A stretch of 64,000 nucleotides of DNA from Aliarcobacter cryaerophilus ATCC 43158. Its GTDB lineage: Bacteria; Campylobacterota; Campylobacteria; Campylobacterales; Arcobacteraceae. The notes below the pieces were generated by a model. That model searched no databases, was not told where the DNA came from, and was given only the letters and a program-made list of their open reading frames with translations. The DNA lies in NCBI RefSeq assembly GCF_003660105.1, contig NZ_CP032823.1:1116001-1180000 (forward strand), read 5' to 3'. Shown piece by piece: positions 1 to 8,429 of the stretch. The translations under genes were made by a program, and so were the position numbers. How positions within the stretch are numbered: position 1 is the first letter of the stretch; the number at the start of each line of letters is the position of its first letter.

Positions 1-700
1 TACAAAAAAGTACAAATGCTCTTAAAAGCGATGGAACAATATCTGTTAAAATTAAATAATATAATAAAATCAACATAGTTATTAGCAAAATATCAAATCT
101 TCGATTTTTATATGGAAAATATCTATTTTGTAAAAAACTATAAGGAATATATAAAATCCAATAAATCACAAAAGATAAAACTACTAGATGAAAACCAGAA
201 AGGGCAACAACGTGTGCAATTCCATAAGCTGTAATAATATCTCTTAGTTCACTTGAAACTGGAATTGCAAGAAATAGAGCATTAAAAAGCTCTTTTATCA
301 TAAAATCATCATGGTTTTCTTCTACATTTTTGATAATTTTATCTTTTACCCTATTCTCTTTTTCAAGTATTTCAAAGTACAAAACTTTTGTGAAAAAACC
401 TTTTAAATAAGTATAAAATGTGATATTCCTAGTATCAAAAACTACATTTAAAAAATCTAGTTTTTTTATATTATCATCTTTTGAAAAGGAAGCAAAGAAT
501 TCAAAACCTTCACCTTTTAGCTTTATAACATCAAATTTTTCTTTTGGATATATATTTAAAACTTCTGCTTTTGTTTCAAAAATATACTCATTTTTTAACT
601 CTTTATATGAAAAATAGTTAAATGAAATATTTATCATAAAAACAAAAATTAGAAAAAGAGTAAAAAATAGACTATTTTTTGATATTTGTAAATCTTGCAT
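1..700 (-). CDS. comEC: ComEC/Rec2-like DNA uptake channel (5' part, cut by window edge)
   Basis: The reverse strand reads continuously from an ATG at 698-700 to the window edge, giving about 233 residues. The protein has an N-terminal hydrophobic segment (about residues 10-27), a soluble OB-like region, and then the sequence GIAHVVALSGFHL followed by strongly hydrophobic stretches. A His-Leu near an 'xLSGxHL' motif at the start of the membrane competence domain is typical of ComEC/Rec2, the inner-membrane channel that takes up single-stranded DNA in natural transformation. Only the first third or so of the family length is present, so domain completeness cannot be judged. No other competence gene lies next to it in the window. 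Confidence 0.8.
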   Translation of the reverse strand, partial: MQDLQISKNSLFFTLFLIFVFMINISFNYFSYKELKNEYIFETKAEVLNIYPKEKFDVIKLKGEGFEFFASFSKDDNIKKLDFLNVVFDTRNITFYTYLKGFFTKVLYFEILEKENRVKDKIIKNVEENHDDFMIKELFNALFLAIPVSSELRDIITAYGIAHVVALSGFHLVVLSFVIYWILYIPYSFLQNRYFPYKNRRFDILLITMLILLYYLILTDIVPSLLRAFVLFC

Positions 701-768
701 AAGTTAAATTATACAAGATTTTAAAAGATTGTTGCTACTTTTTTTATAGATATTTTAAAAGTAAAATT

Positions 769-2979
769 TCATAAAAAATCTAACTCTTCTATCTTTTTAT
801 CTTTTATAAATTCATTATAAATATGCTTCATCTGTTTTAATTCATTATCTTTAAAAAGAGATATATTTTTTTCTAGTTTAGCTATAACATCTTTTGTATC
901 AAGATTTAATAAACTTTTTGAAATATAATTCTCAATTAAAACCATTCCTAATCTTTTTATAGATTTTGTATATTCTAAAATTTCAAGCGCTTCATTTGTC
1001 TGTTTTAAAACAATATTACAAAGTTCTTCATCAAAACTATTTGAGATTTTATATAAAATATTTAAAGCATAATTGTGTAAAACAACTGGCATCTCATCTC
1101 TATCTCCAACAGACTCTTTTAAATTCAAACCAATTTTTCCTAGGTTTATAGATTTGTTTATAGTTTCATCATTTTTATTTATCTCTAAAATATACTTAAA
1201 TCTATAAGATATTGCCATATTTACAAAAGTTGCTCCATATTCAAAAGAGCCCAAAGCTGGTATTGCTAAACATTTTTTATAAAAATTTATAGCTTCATCA
1301 TAGTTCTCTTCCCACTCACAAAGATTTGCTTTGATATTGTAAAAATGCCATAACCACAAAGGTTCATTATCTTCATTGTGAGAGAAAAGTAGTTTTTCTA
1401 ATTTTTCTAAAGATTCTATAGCCTCTTGTTTTAAACTATCATTTCTTTGAGAAATTATTATCCAAGCAGCTTTTCTTTGATAATATCTTACTTCAATATC
1501 AGATGGTCTTTCATTTTTGCCAAGTTTTAGCTCTTTTGGTAAACTATTATATGCTTGTTCAAATTGTCCCATTCTTTCATATAATGAACAGATATTTAAG
1601 ATATATTTATTTGGATTAATCTCATATAAATATCTATTTAAAAGTATTGCTTGTTCAAAATAGCCACTTCTTTCAAATAAAAATGCCAGATCATTTAATG
1701 TAATTATTGATAATTTTCTATAATAAGATTTTGAAGAGTTTTCAAAACTATTAATATCACTTGAATCAAACATAAATCCAGCTATTTCAAACCAGTAATC
1801 ATTTATTAGTTCATATTGCTGTTTATCTTTTATTGAGACTATAAACTTTTCTATTATTTTAATAACTCTTTTTTCATCTAAAACTAAATCTTTAACATAG
1901 TAAAATAAAATCAAAAGAGATATTGGATTTTCAAACTTTAAAACACAATCTTCAAGATGATTTCTCAAATATTGAGACAACTCTTTTTTTTGTGATTTTA
2001 ACTCTTTAAATTTAACACTATTTGTAAAAAATATTTGTAAAGATTTTTCTTGAGATAAAAAATTAAAATCATCAAAACTTCTATTTATAAAACTTTGAAA
2101 ACCAAAACTTAAATTATTTTCATCTTCAGATTTTATAAAATTTTTTCCACAATATTCAAAAAGTTCTAAAGATGTAAATATTTTTTTATCTTTACTTTTA
2201 ACAATTTTTGTAGAGCAAAGTTGCATCAAAGAGTAAAAAATTTGCTCTTTTTTTGATAATAAAATCTCAATATTTGAAGCTTTTCCTATCTTCTCATTTT
2301 TAACTATTTTTATATTTTTTATACTTAAATTTTCAAGATTTTTTTGGATAACTTGAATTTTATCAGCCCTTACACAAAAATATATATTTTCAAATCTATT
2401 TAAAATCATATTTATAAAAATAGACCAAAGCCAATGATTTTGTTCTTCTAAGTCAAAGTTATATAGATGAATTTCTGTTTTTATATCAAAATTTGAATAA
2501 GCTAATTTTAATCGCTTTGTTTTTCGAACCTCTTTATTAAACCATGAGTTAATAAGGTTTTTTAGTTCGTTTCCTTCGGCATCTAAAATTTTTGGCATAA
2601 ACAAAAGAGATAAAAATAAAAAAATTACAAATCCTAAAGATATATAATCTTTTAATTCAAAACTATTTGGTGTTTCAAGAATTACTCTTTTTAAAAAATC
2701 TTCATAAACAGAGATTGTTAAAAATGCAATTAAAATTATAAATACTGAGATAAATGAGATTGTTAATGGAATAAATCTTTTATTTAAAAAATATGAAAAA
2801 GTTCTATTTTTTCCAATTAAAGAGTTTACATCTTCTTCAAATTTTTCCAAAGAGTCATTTTCACAATATGTTATTCTTAAAATATCTTTTTCTTTAGAAA
2901 TTGAACTATCTTCTTTTTTCTCTCTTTTATTTTCTGATAATTTTGATGTGATAATAAAACAATTTATATTTTTATTCAT
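769..2979 (-). CDS. two-TM protein with TPR-like C-terminal half, unknown function
   Basis: 736 residues. A short polar N-terminus is followed by two membrane helices (about residues 69-91 and 112-130), a long mixed alpha/beta soluble part, and a helical C-terminal half (about 430-660) whose repeats, such as SGYFEQAILLNRYLYEINP and YDEAINFYKKCLAIP, look like tetratricopeptide repeats. I do not recognise the family. The start ATG overlaps the stop of the upstream GGCT-fold gene by one base (TAATG), so the two are translationally coupled and probably act together. TPR regions usually bind proteins, so a membrane scaffold is possible, but this is inference. Confidence 0.7.
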   Translation of the reverse strand: MNKNINCFIITSKLSENKREKKEDSSISKEKDILRITYCENDSLEKFEEDVNSLIGKNRTFSYFLNKRFIPLTISFISVFIILIAFLTISVYEDFLKRVILETPNSFELKDYISLGFVIFLFLSLLFMPKILDAEGNELKNLINSWFNKEVRKTKRLKLAYSNFDIKTEIHLYNFDLEEQNHWLWSIFINMILNRFENIYFCVRADKIQVIQKNLENLSIKNIKIVKNEKIGKASNIEILLSKKEQIFYSLMQLCSTKIVKSKDKKIFTSLELFEYCGKNFIKSEDENNLSFGFQSFINRSFDDFNFLSQEKSLQIFFTNSVKFKELKSQKKELSQYLRNHLEDCVLKFENPISLLILFYYVKDLVLDEKRVIKIIEKFIVSIKDKQQYELINDYWFEIAGFMFDSSDINSFENSSKSYYRKLSIITLNDLAFLFERSGYFEQAILLNRYLYEINPNKYILNICSLYERMGQFEQAYNSLPKELKLGKNERPSDIEVRYYQRKAAWIIISQRNDSLKQEAIESLEKLEKLLFSHNEDNEPLWLWHFYNIKANLCEWEENYDEAINFYKKCLAIPALGSFEYGATFVNMAISYRFKYILEINKNDETINKSINLGKIGLNLKESVGDRDEMPVVLHNYALNILYKISNSFDEELCNIVLKQTNEALEILEYTKSIKRLGMVLIENYISKSLLNLDTKDVIAKLEKNISLFKDNELKQMKHIYNEFIKDKKIEELDFL

Positions 2980-3542
2980 TATAATTTCTCACTATTTTTT
3001 GCAGCTTGATTTTGAATTGGATCACTAAAAGTATAAATACCATCTTTTATTTCAAATGGAAAATTTGTAAAAGTATTTTCAAAATTATCTTGAAACTCTT
3101 TTGAGAAATTTTTAACTCCATCTTTTACAATTTGAATATATCTTGAAGGTATAAAACAATTCTCATCTCCATTTTTTGCTATTTTATCATCTCTTGTTGT
3201 CATAAAAGCTATTAAATCATCATCTAATTTTTGATTTAAAACATACTCTTTTTTTATAGTTATGCAACTATAATTTTTCTCTCTTAATTTTAAAACTTCA
3301 AACTCTTCTTCACTTATTTTTATCATAACTCCAAAAATAGAGGAATTTTCATCCTTTTGTATATTTAAAAAAATACCGTTTACAAGTTTATCTTCAAAAC
3401 AAATAGACTCTATAGAGTTCCAAACTCTTTTATAACCTTTTATTTTTACAGGAATTAAATCTTCTTTTTTAAGCTCTCTATTTTTAAATGAATTTTGAGC
3501 ACTTTTTATATTTACTAACGAACCAAATCCAAATAAGTACAT
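2979..3542 (-). CDS. gamma-glutamylcyclotransferase-like (AIG2/GGCT fold) protein
   Basis: 187 residues. The protein begins MYLFGFGSLVN, which matches the substrate-binding YGSL-type loop of the GGCT/AIG2 fold, and the mid-part has the expected beta strands around residues 60-90 (GIFLNI...IFGVMIKISEEEF). Family members cyclise gamma-glutamyl amines or peptides, for example in glutathione turnover. The acidic catalytic residue cannot be fixed without an alignment; E77-E79 and E88 are candidates. The gene is first in a two-gene unit with the downstream two-TM/TPR gene (one-base overlap). The substrate is unknown. Confidence 0.7.
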   Translation of the reverse strand: MYLFGFGSLVNIKSAQNSFKNRELKKEDLIPVKIKGYKRVWNSIESICFEDKLVNGIFLNIQKDENSSIFGVMIKISEEEFEVLKLREKNYSCITIKKEYVLNQKLDDDLIAFMTTRDDKIAKNGDENCFIPSRYIQIVKDGVKNFSKEFQDNFENTFTNFPFEIKDGIYTFSDPIQNQAAKNSEKL

Positions 3543-3641
3543 ATAAAACCTTTCATATAAATTTATAAATAGTATCGTTTTTTAATTTAAGAGCTTATAT
3601 ATTCCCTATTTAACAACTTTTAACCAATTTTTAAGTATATT

Positions 3642-3675
3642 AAGCCTTTATTATAAAATTTTTAAGGCTTTTTTT
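3642..3675 (+). promoter_or_regulatory. hairpin with T-run overlapping the ribosome binding site of the GlcF-like gene
   Basis: Arms AAGCCTT (3642-3648) and AAGGCTT (3664-3670) can pair, and seven Ts follow (3669-3675), directly before the ATG at 3678. The AAGG of the right arm is also the only plausible Shine-Dalgarno sequence. The fold could be a terminator-like attenuator or could hide the SD. Alternatively TATAAA at 3652-3657 is the -10 box and the hairpin is not transcribed as a whole. Confidence 0.35.
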
Positions 3676-3677
3676 AA

Positions 3678-4967
3678 ATGAATAAATTTGATTATACAAA
3701 GATTTCTGACGATTGTGTGAAGTGTGGTAAGTGCAAACCTGTTTGTACAATATTTAATATAAATCAAGACGAAGCTACAAGTCCTAGAGGATTTATAGAC
3801 CTTTTGGGAGCTTACAAAAGAGATGAACTAGAACTAGATGAAAATGCAAAAAATATATTTGAATCATGTTTTTTATGTACAAATTGTGTTGAAGTTTGTC
3901 CAAATGATTTACCAACAGATATGATTATTGAGCAAGTAAGAAGTGATATTGCGAAAAAATTTGGAATTGCTTGGTATAAAAGACTATTTTTCTTCCTTTT
4001 AAGACATAGAAAAATTATGGACTTTATGTCAAAACTAGGATATATGTTTCAAACATGTGGAATTAAAATAAATGAAGAAAAACAAAGTGCAATTCCTAGA
4101 TTTTCTCTTCCAATAGTTAAAAAAAATCGTGCTTTACCATATGCAGATAGTATTAGTTTTTTAAACAAATACCCTGAAAATATTAAGTTTTCAAATAAAA
4201 TTGATGATATTAAGAAAAACAGAGTTGCTATATTTATTGGATGCATGAGTAACTATACATACACAAATACAGGGGATAGTTTAGTAAAAATATTAAAAAA
4301 ATTAGAACTTGATATTTTTATTCCAAAAAAACAGTTATGCTGTGGAGCACCTGCTTATTTTACAGGAGCTTTTGATACAGTTGATTATTTAACTAAAAAA
4401 AATATTGAATACTTTGAGTCTTGGATAGATAGTGTTGATGCAGTAATAATTCCAGAAGCTACTTGTAGTGCAATGATAAACAAAGATTGGGAGCATTTTT
4501 TACATGACCAACCCCAATGGAAAGAAAGAGCTATTAAACTATCAAACAAAATATTTTTAGCAACAAAATGGCTTGAAAATAATACAGAATTAAAAAATAT
4601 GCTTGCAAAAAGTGGTAAAAAATTTGATCAAATGGTAACTTACCACGATCCTTGTCATGCAAAAAAAATGCAAAATGTTTGGAAGGAACCAAGAGAACTT
4701 TTAAAACAAAACTATGTTTTAAAAGAGATGAGTGATTCAAATAGATGTTGTGGTTTTGGTGGTGTTACTATGCAAACAGAAAAATATGAGTTTTCAAAGG
4801 CTGCTGGAGCTCCAAAAGCTGCAATGATAAAAGATACAAAAGCACAAATTGTAAGTGCTGAATGCAGTGCTTGTAGAATGCAAATAACAAATTCACTTTA
4901 TCTAGCTGATGTTGATGTGGTATTTAAAAATCCAATAGAATTAATAGCTGAAGCTTTAGAGGACTAA
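3678..4967 (+). CDS. GlcF-like (Fe-S)-binding oxidoreductase subunit
   Basis: 429 residues. Two 4Fe-4S ferredoxin motifs lie in the first 80 residues (CVKCGKCKPVC and CFLCTNCVEVC), followed by two CCG domains (CCGAP near residue 220 and CCGFGG near residue 357, the latter closed by CSAC). This order is that of GlcF/LutA/HdrD-type electron-transfer subunits, which serve 2-hydroxyacid oxidases or related dehydrogenases in the cytoplasm or at the membrane. No flavoprotein partner such as GlcD is adjacent, so the actual dehydrogenase is unknown. Only 3 bp separate it from lgt, suggesting co-transcription. Confidence 0.8.
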   Translation: MNKFDYTKISDDCVKCGKCKPVCTIFNINQDEATSPRGFIDLLGAYKRDELELDENAKNIFESCFLCTNCVEVCPNDLPTDMIIEQVRSDIAKKFGIAWYKRLFFFLLRHRKIMDFMSKLGYMFQTCGIKINEEKQSAIPRFSLPIVKKNRALPYADSISFLNKYPENIKFSNKIDDIKKNRVAIFIGCMSNYTYTNTGDSLVKILKKLELDIFIPKKQLCCGAPAYFTGAFDTVDYLTKKNIEYFESWIDSVDAVIIPEATCSAMINKDWEHFLHDQPQWKERAIKLSNKIFLATKWLENNTELKNMLAKSGKKFDQMVTYHDPCHAKKMQNVWKEPRELLKQNYVLKEMSDSNRCCGFGGVTMQTEKYEFSKAAGAPKAAMIKDTKAQIVSAECSACRMQITNSLYLADVDVVFKNPIELIAEALED

Positions 4968-4970
4968 AAA

Positions 4971-5786
4971 ATGGAATTTTGGCAAAATATATACTCTCAT
5001 TTTAACCCAGTAGCTTTTAGCATTGGAGATATTGCAGTTCATTGGTATGGAATTATGTATGCATTAGCACTACTTAGTGCTATTTTTATTGCAAAATGGT
5101 TTATAAAATATGACAATATAAATATAAATCAAGATATTTTTGATTCATACATTTGGTGGGCTGAAATAGGTGTAATTTTGGGTGCAAGATTGGGATATAT
5201 TCTTTTTTATGACTCAAATACAACTTACTATTTAACAAATCCTTGGCAAATATTTAATCCATATGTAAATGGAACTTATGTTGGAATTGCTGGTATGAGC
5301 TATCATGGAGCTTTTATTGGATTTATAATTGCTTCTATACTTTTTTGTAAAAGAAAGAATATTAATTTTTGGTTTATAACTGATATTGCAGTTTTGGGTG
5401 TTAGTGCAGCCTATGTTTTTGGTAGAATTGGAAACTTCTTCAATCAAGAACTTGTAGGAAGAGTTACAGATGTTAGTTGGGGAATTTATGTTGATGGAAT
5501 TTTAAGACACCCTTCTCAACTATATGAAGCATTTTTAGAAGGTATTGTAGTATTTTTAATCCTTGTTTACTTTAGAAATAGAAAAAAATTTGATGGTCAA
5601 CTAGCTTTGATGTACGGAATTTTTTATACAATTGCAAGAATAACTGCAGAGTTTTATAGACAACCAGACCCTCAAATTGGATTTATAGCTGGAAATTGGT
5701 TAACAATGGGAATATTACAATCAGGTGCAATATTATTAATTTGTTTAACTATTTTTGTAATAAAAAGTAAAAAGATAACTGCCTAA
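4971..5786 (+). CDS. lgt: prolipoprotein diacylglyceryl transferase
   Basis: 271 residues with about seven membrane helices. The Lgt signature is clear: GRIGNFFNQELVGRVTD in the middle, preceded by the region YHGAFIGF and followed by HPSQLYEAFLEG and an R-x-x-x-E-F-Y-R-Q-P region near the C-terminus. Lgt transfers diacylglycerol from phosphatidylglycerol to the lipobox Cys of prolipoproteins at the inner membrane, the first step of lipoprotein maturation. It follows the GlcF-like gene after 3 bp, and a terminator-like hairpin overlaps its stop codon. Confidence 0.95.
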   Translation: MEFWQNIYSHFNPVAFSIGDIAVHWYGIMYALALLSAIFIAKWFIKYDNININQDIFDSYIWWAEIGVILGARLGYILFYDSNTTYYLTNPWQIFNPYVNGTYVGIAGMSYHGAFIGFIIASILFCKRKNINFWFITDIAVLGVSAAYVFGRIGNFFNQELVGRVTDVSWGIYVDGILRHPSQLYEAFLEGIVVFLILVYFRNRKKFDGQLALMYGIFYTIARITAEFYRQPDPQIGFIAGNWLTMGILQSGAILLICLTIFVIKSKKITA

Positions 5787-5810
5787 TTTTAAGGCTGTTA
5801 TCCTTTTTTT
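5774..5810 (+). terminator. intrinsic terminator after lgt
   Basis: An 11-bp stem with one mismatch (GATAACTGCCT at 5774-5784 and AGGCTGTTATC at 5792-5802, loop of 7) is followed by seven Ts (5804-5810). It overlaps the end of lgt and abuts the stop of the convergent pagL-like gene. Confidence 0.75.
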
Positions 5811-6312
5811 AGAATCTATAAGAGAAACCAACCATTGTGCTATTTAATCCATCATTTGGCTCTTTAATTCCAGCATTTGAATAGTGCATAAATCTTAAAT
5901 AAAAATTTAAATTTCTATTTTTTAAACCTATTCCTATTCTATCTTCAAATTGAAATCTAGTAGATAAATCTTTATTATCTATTTTCGTATCAGATAAATA
6001 AGCAACTCCAATTGCTCCTTCTAAATATGGCTTAAATGAAGCAATATCAAAACTTACAAAATCCAAAGTAAAAACAGGAGAATAAGATATCGCTTTTATA
6101 TTATTATGCTCAGTACTAAAATATGAAAATCCAACCTCATGAAAACCATTTAAGGCTAAAATATCTCCACTATATATTGGTTCATCAAAAGCTTTTGATA
6201 CACCAAATCTAAATGTATCAATCGAACCATATTGACCACCATTTACAGAAACACCTATTCCATTTGCAAATAAAAATTGAGCAAATATTACAAATAAAAG
6301 TACCTTTTTCAT
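5809..6312 (-). CDS. pagL: PagL-like lipid A 3-O-deacylase, outer membrane
   Basis: About 167 residues from the ATG at 6310-6312, which has AAAGGG 8 bp upstream; a GTG three codons earlier overlaps that site and is less likely. A signal peptide (MKKVLLFVIFAQFLFA) is followed by amphipathic beta strands and a C-terminal SYRF, as in small outer-membrane barrels. The segment RFMHYSNAGIKEPNDG matches the PagL signature with the His and Ser of the catalytic triad. PagL removes the 3-O acyl chain of lipid A. The position where I would expect the catalytic Glu, after PNDG, appears to be Asn, so activity is uncertain. Confidence 0.75.
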   Translation of the reverse strand: MKKVLLFVIFAQFLFANGIGVSVNGGQYGSIDTFRFGVSKAFDEPIYSGDILALNGFHEVGFSYFSTEHNNIKAISYSPVFTLDFVSFDIASFKPYLEGAIGVAYLSDTKIDNKDLSTRFQFEDRIGIGLKNRNLNFYLRFMHYSNAGIKEPNDGLNSTMVGFSYRF

Positions 6313-6408
6313 TTTATACACCCTTTATGTTTAATAAATTTAAATTATATTCAAAAACAAGTTATTTTTTCTTTATGATGAGAGTTTGAAGATAAAAAAG
6401 AAGGTATT

Positions 6409-6603
6409 TTATTTACTCTTCTTTTTTATTATTTTATATAGTTTTGCATTTGTAAGGTCTTGCAGAAATTTTGGTTCAATTTCATGTAAAGCTATAATAT
6501 CAATAAAACTATCATCCATATACCAACCTTTACCAGTGTCTATGATTTTTTCTTTTTCAAATAGTTCTATTAACTCTTCTTTTGAAACAATAATTTCTTG
6601 CAA
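6409..6603 (-). CDS. small protein of unknown function downstream of response regulator
   Basis: 64 residues from a TTG start with AAAAGGG about 7 bp upstream, beginning 11 bp after the stop of the response regulator. The sequence is acidic at the N-terminus (VSKEELIELFEKEKI) and ends with a lysine cluster (KIIKKKSK), and no known domain is recognised. Operon position, ribosome binding site and balanced composition favour a real gene over the overlapping plus-strand frame, which is hydrophobic and has no partner. It might modulate the adjacent regulator, but nothing in the sequence proves this. Confidence 0.5.
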   Translation of the reverse strand: MQEIIVSKEELIELFEKEKIIDTGKGWYMDDSFIDIIALHEIEPKFLQDLTNAKLYKIIKKKSK

Positions 6604-6614
6604 TATAAACCCTT

Positions 6615-7313
6615 TTATTTTTTTAAAATATCTATAGTATAGCCTCTACTAGAGTGATTTCTTACTATTTCATAATATGTTTTTTGTCTAATCTTATTTA
6701 CAATATTTCTCATAGTATAAATAGACATATCCTTACCTTTCCATACTAAATCTTTTATAGTATCATAATCAGTAATTTCATCTCTTCTTTCAATTAGAAG
6801 TTTTAAAAATCCTTTTTCAAGTCTAGTAAAATCAATTAAAACTCCACCTTTTTTAAAGAATTGATCTCTATACTCGTCAAAATAAACACCATTACCCAAC
6901 TCAACTTTATCTGACCTTTTTGTCTGATTTATACACATAATTATTGCTAATTTTAAGTTCATCGGATTAAAAGGTTTCAATAAAAATGAATAAGCTTGTA
7001 TATTTACCGCTTTAGAAATATTTTCATCATCGCTTTTTGATGAAATAACAATTTTTGGAGTTAGTGCAAGCAAACTATTTGCCTTTGAAGCTATTTTATC
7101 AAAAGTCTCACTTGGCATATCCATATCCAAAACAAGTAAATCATTAAATGATATATTTTTGTAATTAATACTGTCACTACTTGATATAATCTTTAAATCT
7201 TCAAAATCCGAATATAAATCTTTAAATTCTTTTTTTAAAATTTCTTTATCGTCACTTACTATAATTATTTTAGTATTACTACTCTTTCTTATATTTTTCA
7301 TATTGTTTTCCAT
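6615..7313 (-). CDS. OmpR-type response regulator without adjacent kinase
   Basis: 232 residues. The receiver domain (about 12-125) has the acidic pair in VSDDKE, the phosphoacceptor Asp in LLVLDMDMP, a Ser/Thr switch in ISSKSD and the conserved Lys in LLKPF. The C-terminal part (about 150-230) fits a winged-helix Trans_reg_C domain: FTRLEKGFLKLLIERR..., a recognition helix region SIYTMRNIVNKIRQK and the wing NHSSRGYTI. It should bind DNA as a phosphorylation-controlled regulator. No histidine kinase is next to it, and the only co-oriented partner is the 64-residue gene downstream. A DUF234-type gene is divergent. Confidence 0.85.
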   Translation of the reverse strand: MENNMKNIRKSSNTKIIIVSDDKEILKKEFKDLYSDFEDLKIISSSDSINYKNISFNDLLVLDMDMPSETFDKIASKANSLLALTPKIVISSKSDDENISKAVNIQAYSFLLKPFNPMNLKLAIIMCINQTKRSDKVELGNGVYFDEYRDQFFKKGGVLIDFTRLEKGFLKLLIERRDEITDYDTIKDLVWKGKDMSIYTMRNIVNKIRQKTYYEIVRNHSSRGYTIDILKK

Positions 7314-7496
7314 TTTTTACTCTTTATAAATAATTTATTAGGCGAAATAATAACAAAAAATAGTTTTAATGTCAAAGAAATTTATTTATTTTAAAAATAA
7401 ATGATAAAACTTTTCATTTTATTAAATTTATAGTTTATCAATATATGATATTTGTTATTGTAGAATCAATTTTTAAAAAAAGGAATATAAATTATT

Positions 7497-8372
7497 ATGA
7501 TTATATTAGATAAATCATTCAAAGAGCAATTTAAAGATTTTTGTAAAACAAATAATATAGAAAATATGCAAGTAGCAATACAATATTTCACAATATTTGG
7601 TGGACTTGATATAAAAATTGATACAACTAAGCCTATTTTAGAACTCATTGAAAAACATATATTAAACAACTACAACTACTTAAGAAATGAAGTAAATCAC
7701 CTAACTGGTGGTTATCACATAGAACACGCTATTCTTTCGGGAATTGCACTAGGAGATAGAAAAACAACAAATGCTTTCAAAAGAGCTCATGTTAGTTTTG
7801 AAGAGGGAATGAAATGTGTTGATTCACTTTATGAAAAAGCGATTATAGATATCGACTCTTCTGAACATTTTTTATTGGGGAAAAGAGGTGATTCAAAAGC
7901 TGTAAAAAAATTAATTTTTATAAATCCATTTCTTAGATTTTGGTTTGCATTTGTATCTCCAATTTATAAAGGTATTAAAGATGGAAACTATGAAGAATTT
8001 AAAACAAAATTTCAAGGAAGAGAGTCTGATTTTAGTGATTTTATATTTGAAGAGTTAGCTTTAACTTTTATAAAAAATAGCTTTATTGAAGACCCAATAA
8101 AACAACACGGACAATATTGGAGTGAAAAAATTCAAATTCCAATAGTAGCAAAAACAACTTCAGAAAAAATAGTTGCAGGATTTTGTAAATATAGTGACAA
8201 CAAAGTAAAAAAAAGTGAATTTAATAAATTTTTAGAAGATTTAAAAAGTGAAGATATATCTGCTGATATTATTGTTATCTTTTCAAAAAATGGTTGTTCT
8301 AATGAGTTAAAGAATCTAAAAAGTGATTCAATAAGACTATTTAGTGCAAAGAGCTTAAAAGCAATTGTATAA
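7497..8372 (+). CDS. standalone DUF234-type protein (nuclease-like C-terminal region)
   Basis: 291 residues from ATG at 7497, with AAAGGAA upstream. The middle segment INPFLRFWFAFVSP, followed by a KTKFQGRESDFSDFIFEEL region and the strand-rich stretch SEKIQIPIVAKTTSEKIVAGFCKYSDNKV, corresponds to DUF234, the restriction-endonuclease-like C-terminal part of archaeal/bacterial STAND-like ATPases. The ATPase part itself is missing; the N-terminal 140 residues are helical and may form a wHTH. The typical E-x-K core appears changed (FCKYSD at the expected place), so nuclease activity is doubtful. Its role is unknown. Confidence 0.6.
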   Translation: MIILDKSFKEQFKDFCKTNNIENMQVAIQYFTIFGGLDIKIDTTKPILELIEKHILNNYNYLRNEVNHLTGGYHIEHAILSGIALGDRKTTNAFKRAHVSFEEGMKCVDSLYEKAIIDIDSSEHFLLGKRGDSKAVKKLIFINPFLRFWFAFVSPIYKGIKDGNYEEFKTKFQGRESDFSDFIFEELALTFIKNSFIEDPIKQHGQYWSEKIQIPIVAKTTSEKIVAGFCKYSDNKVKKSEFNKFLEDLKSEDISADIIVIFSKNGCSNELKNLKSDSIRLFSAKSLKAIV

Positions 8373-8429
8373 ACTTTTAAAGATATAAAACTATATAATA
8401 AAATAAAAAATAATGAAAGAGAAAGTTTT

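Noticed and set aside
420-617. Open frame on the plus strand
   Set aside because: Antisense to the ComEC-like gene, which has a clear family motif; the frame is Phe/Ser-rich as expected from the opposite strand of AT-rich coding sequence.
6386-6637. Plus-strand open frame opposite the 64-residue gene
   Set aside because: Hydrophobic shadow without ribosome binding site or partner; the minus-strand frame has operon context and SD.
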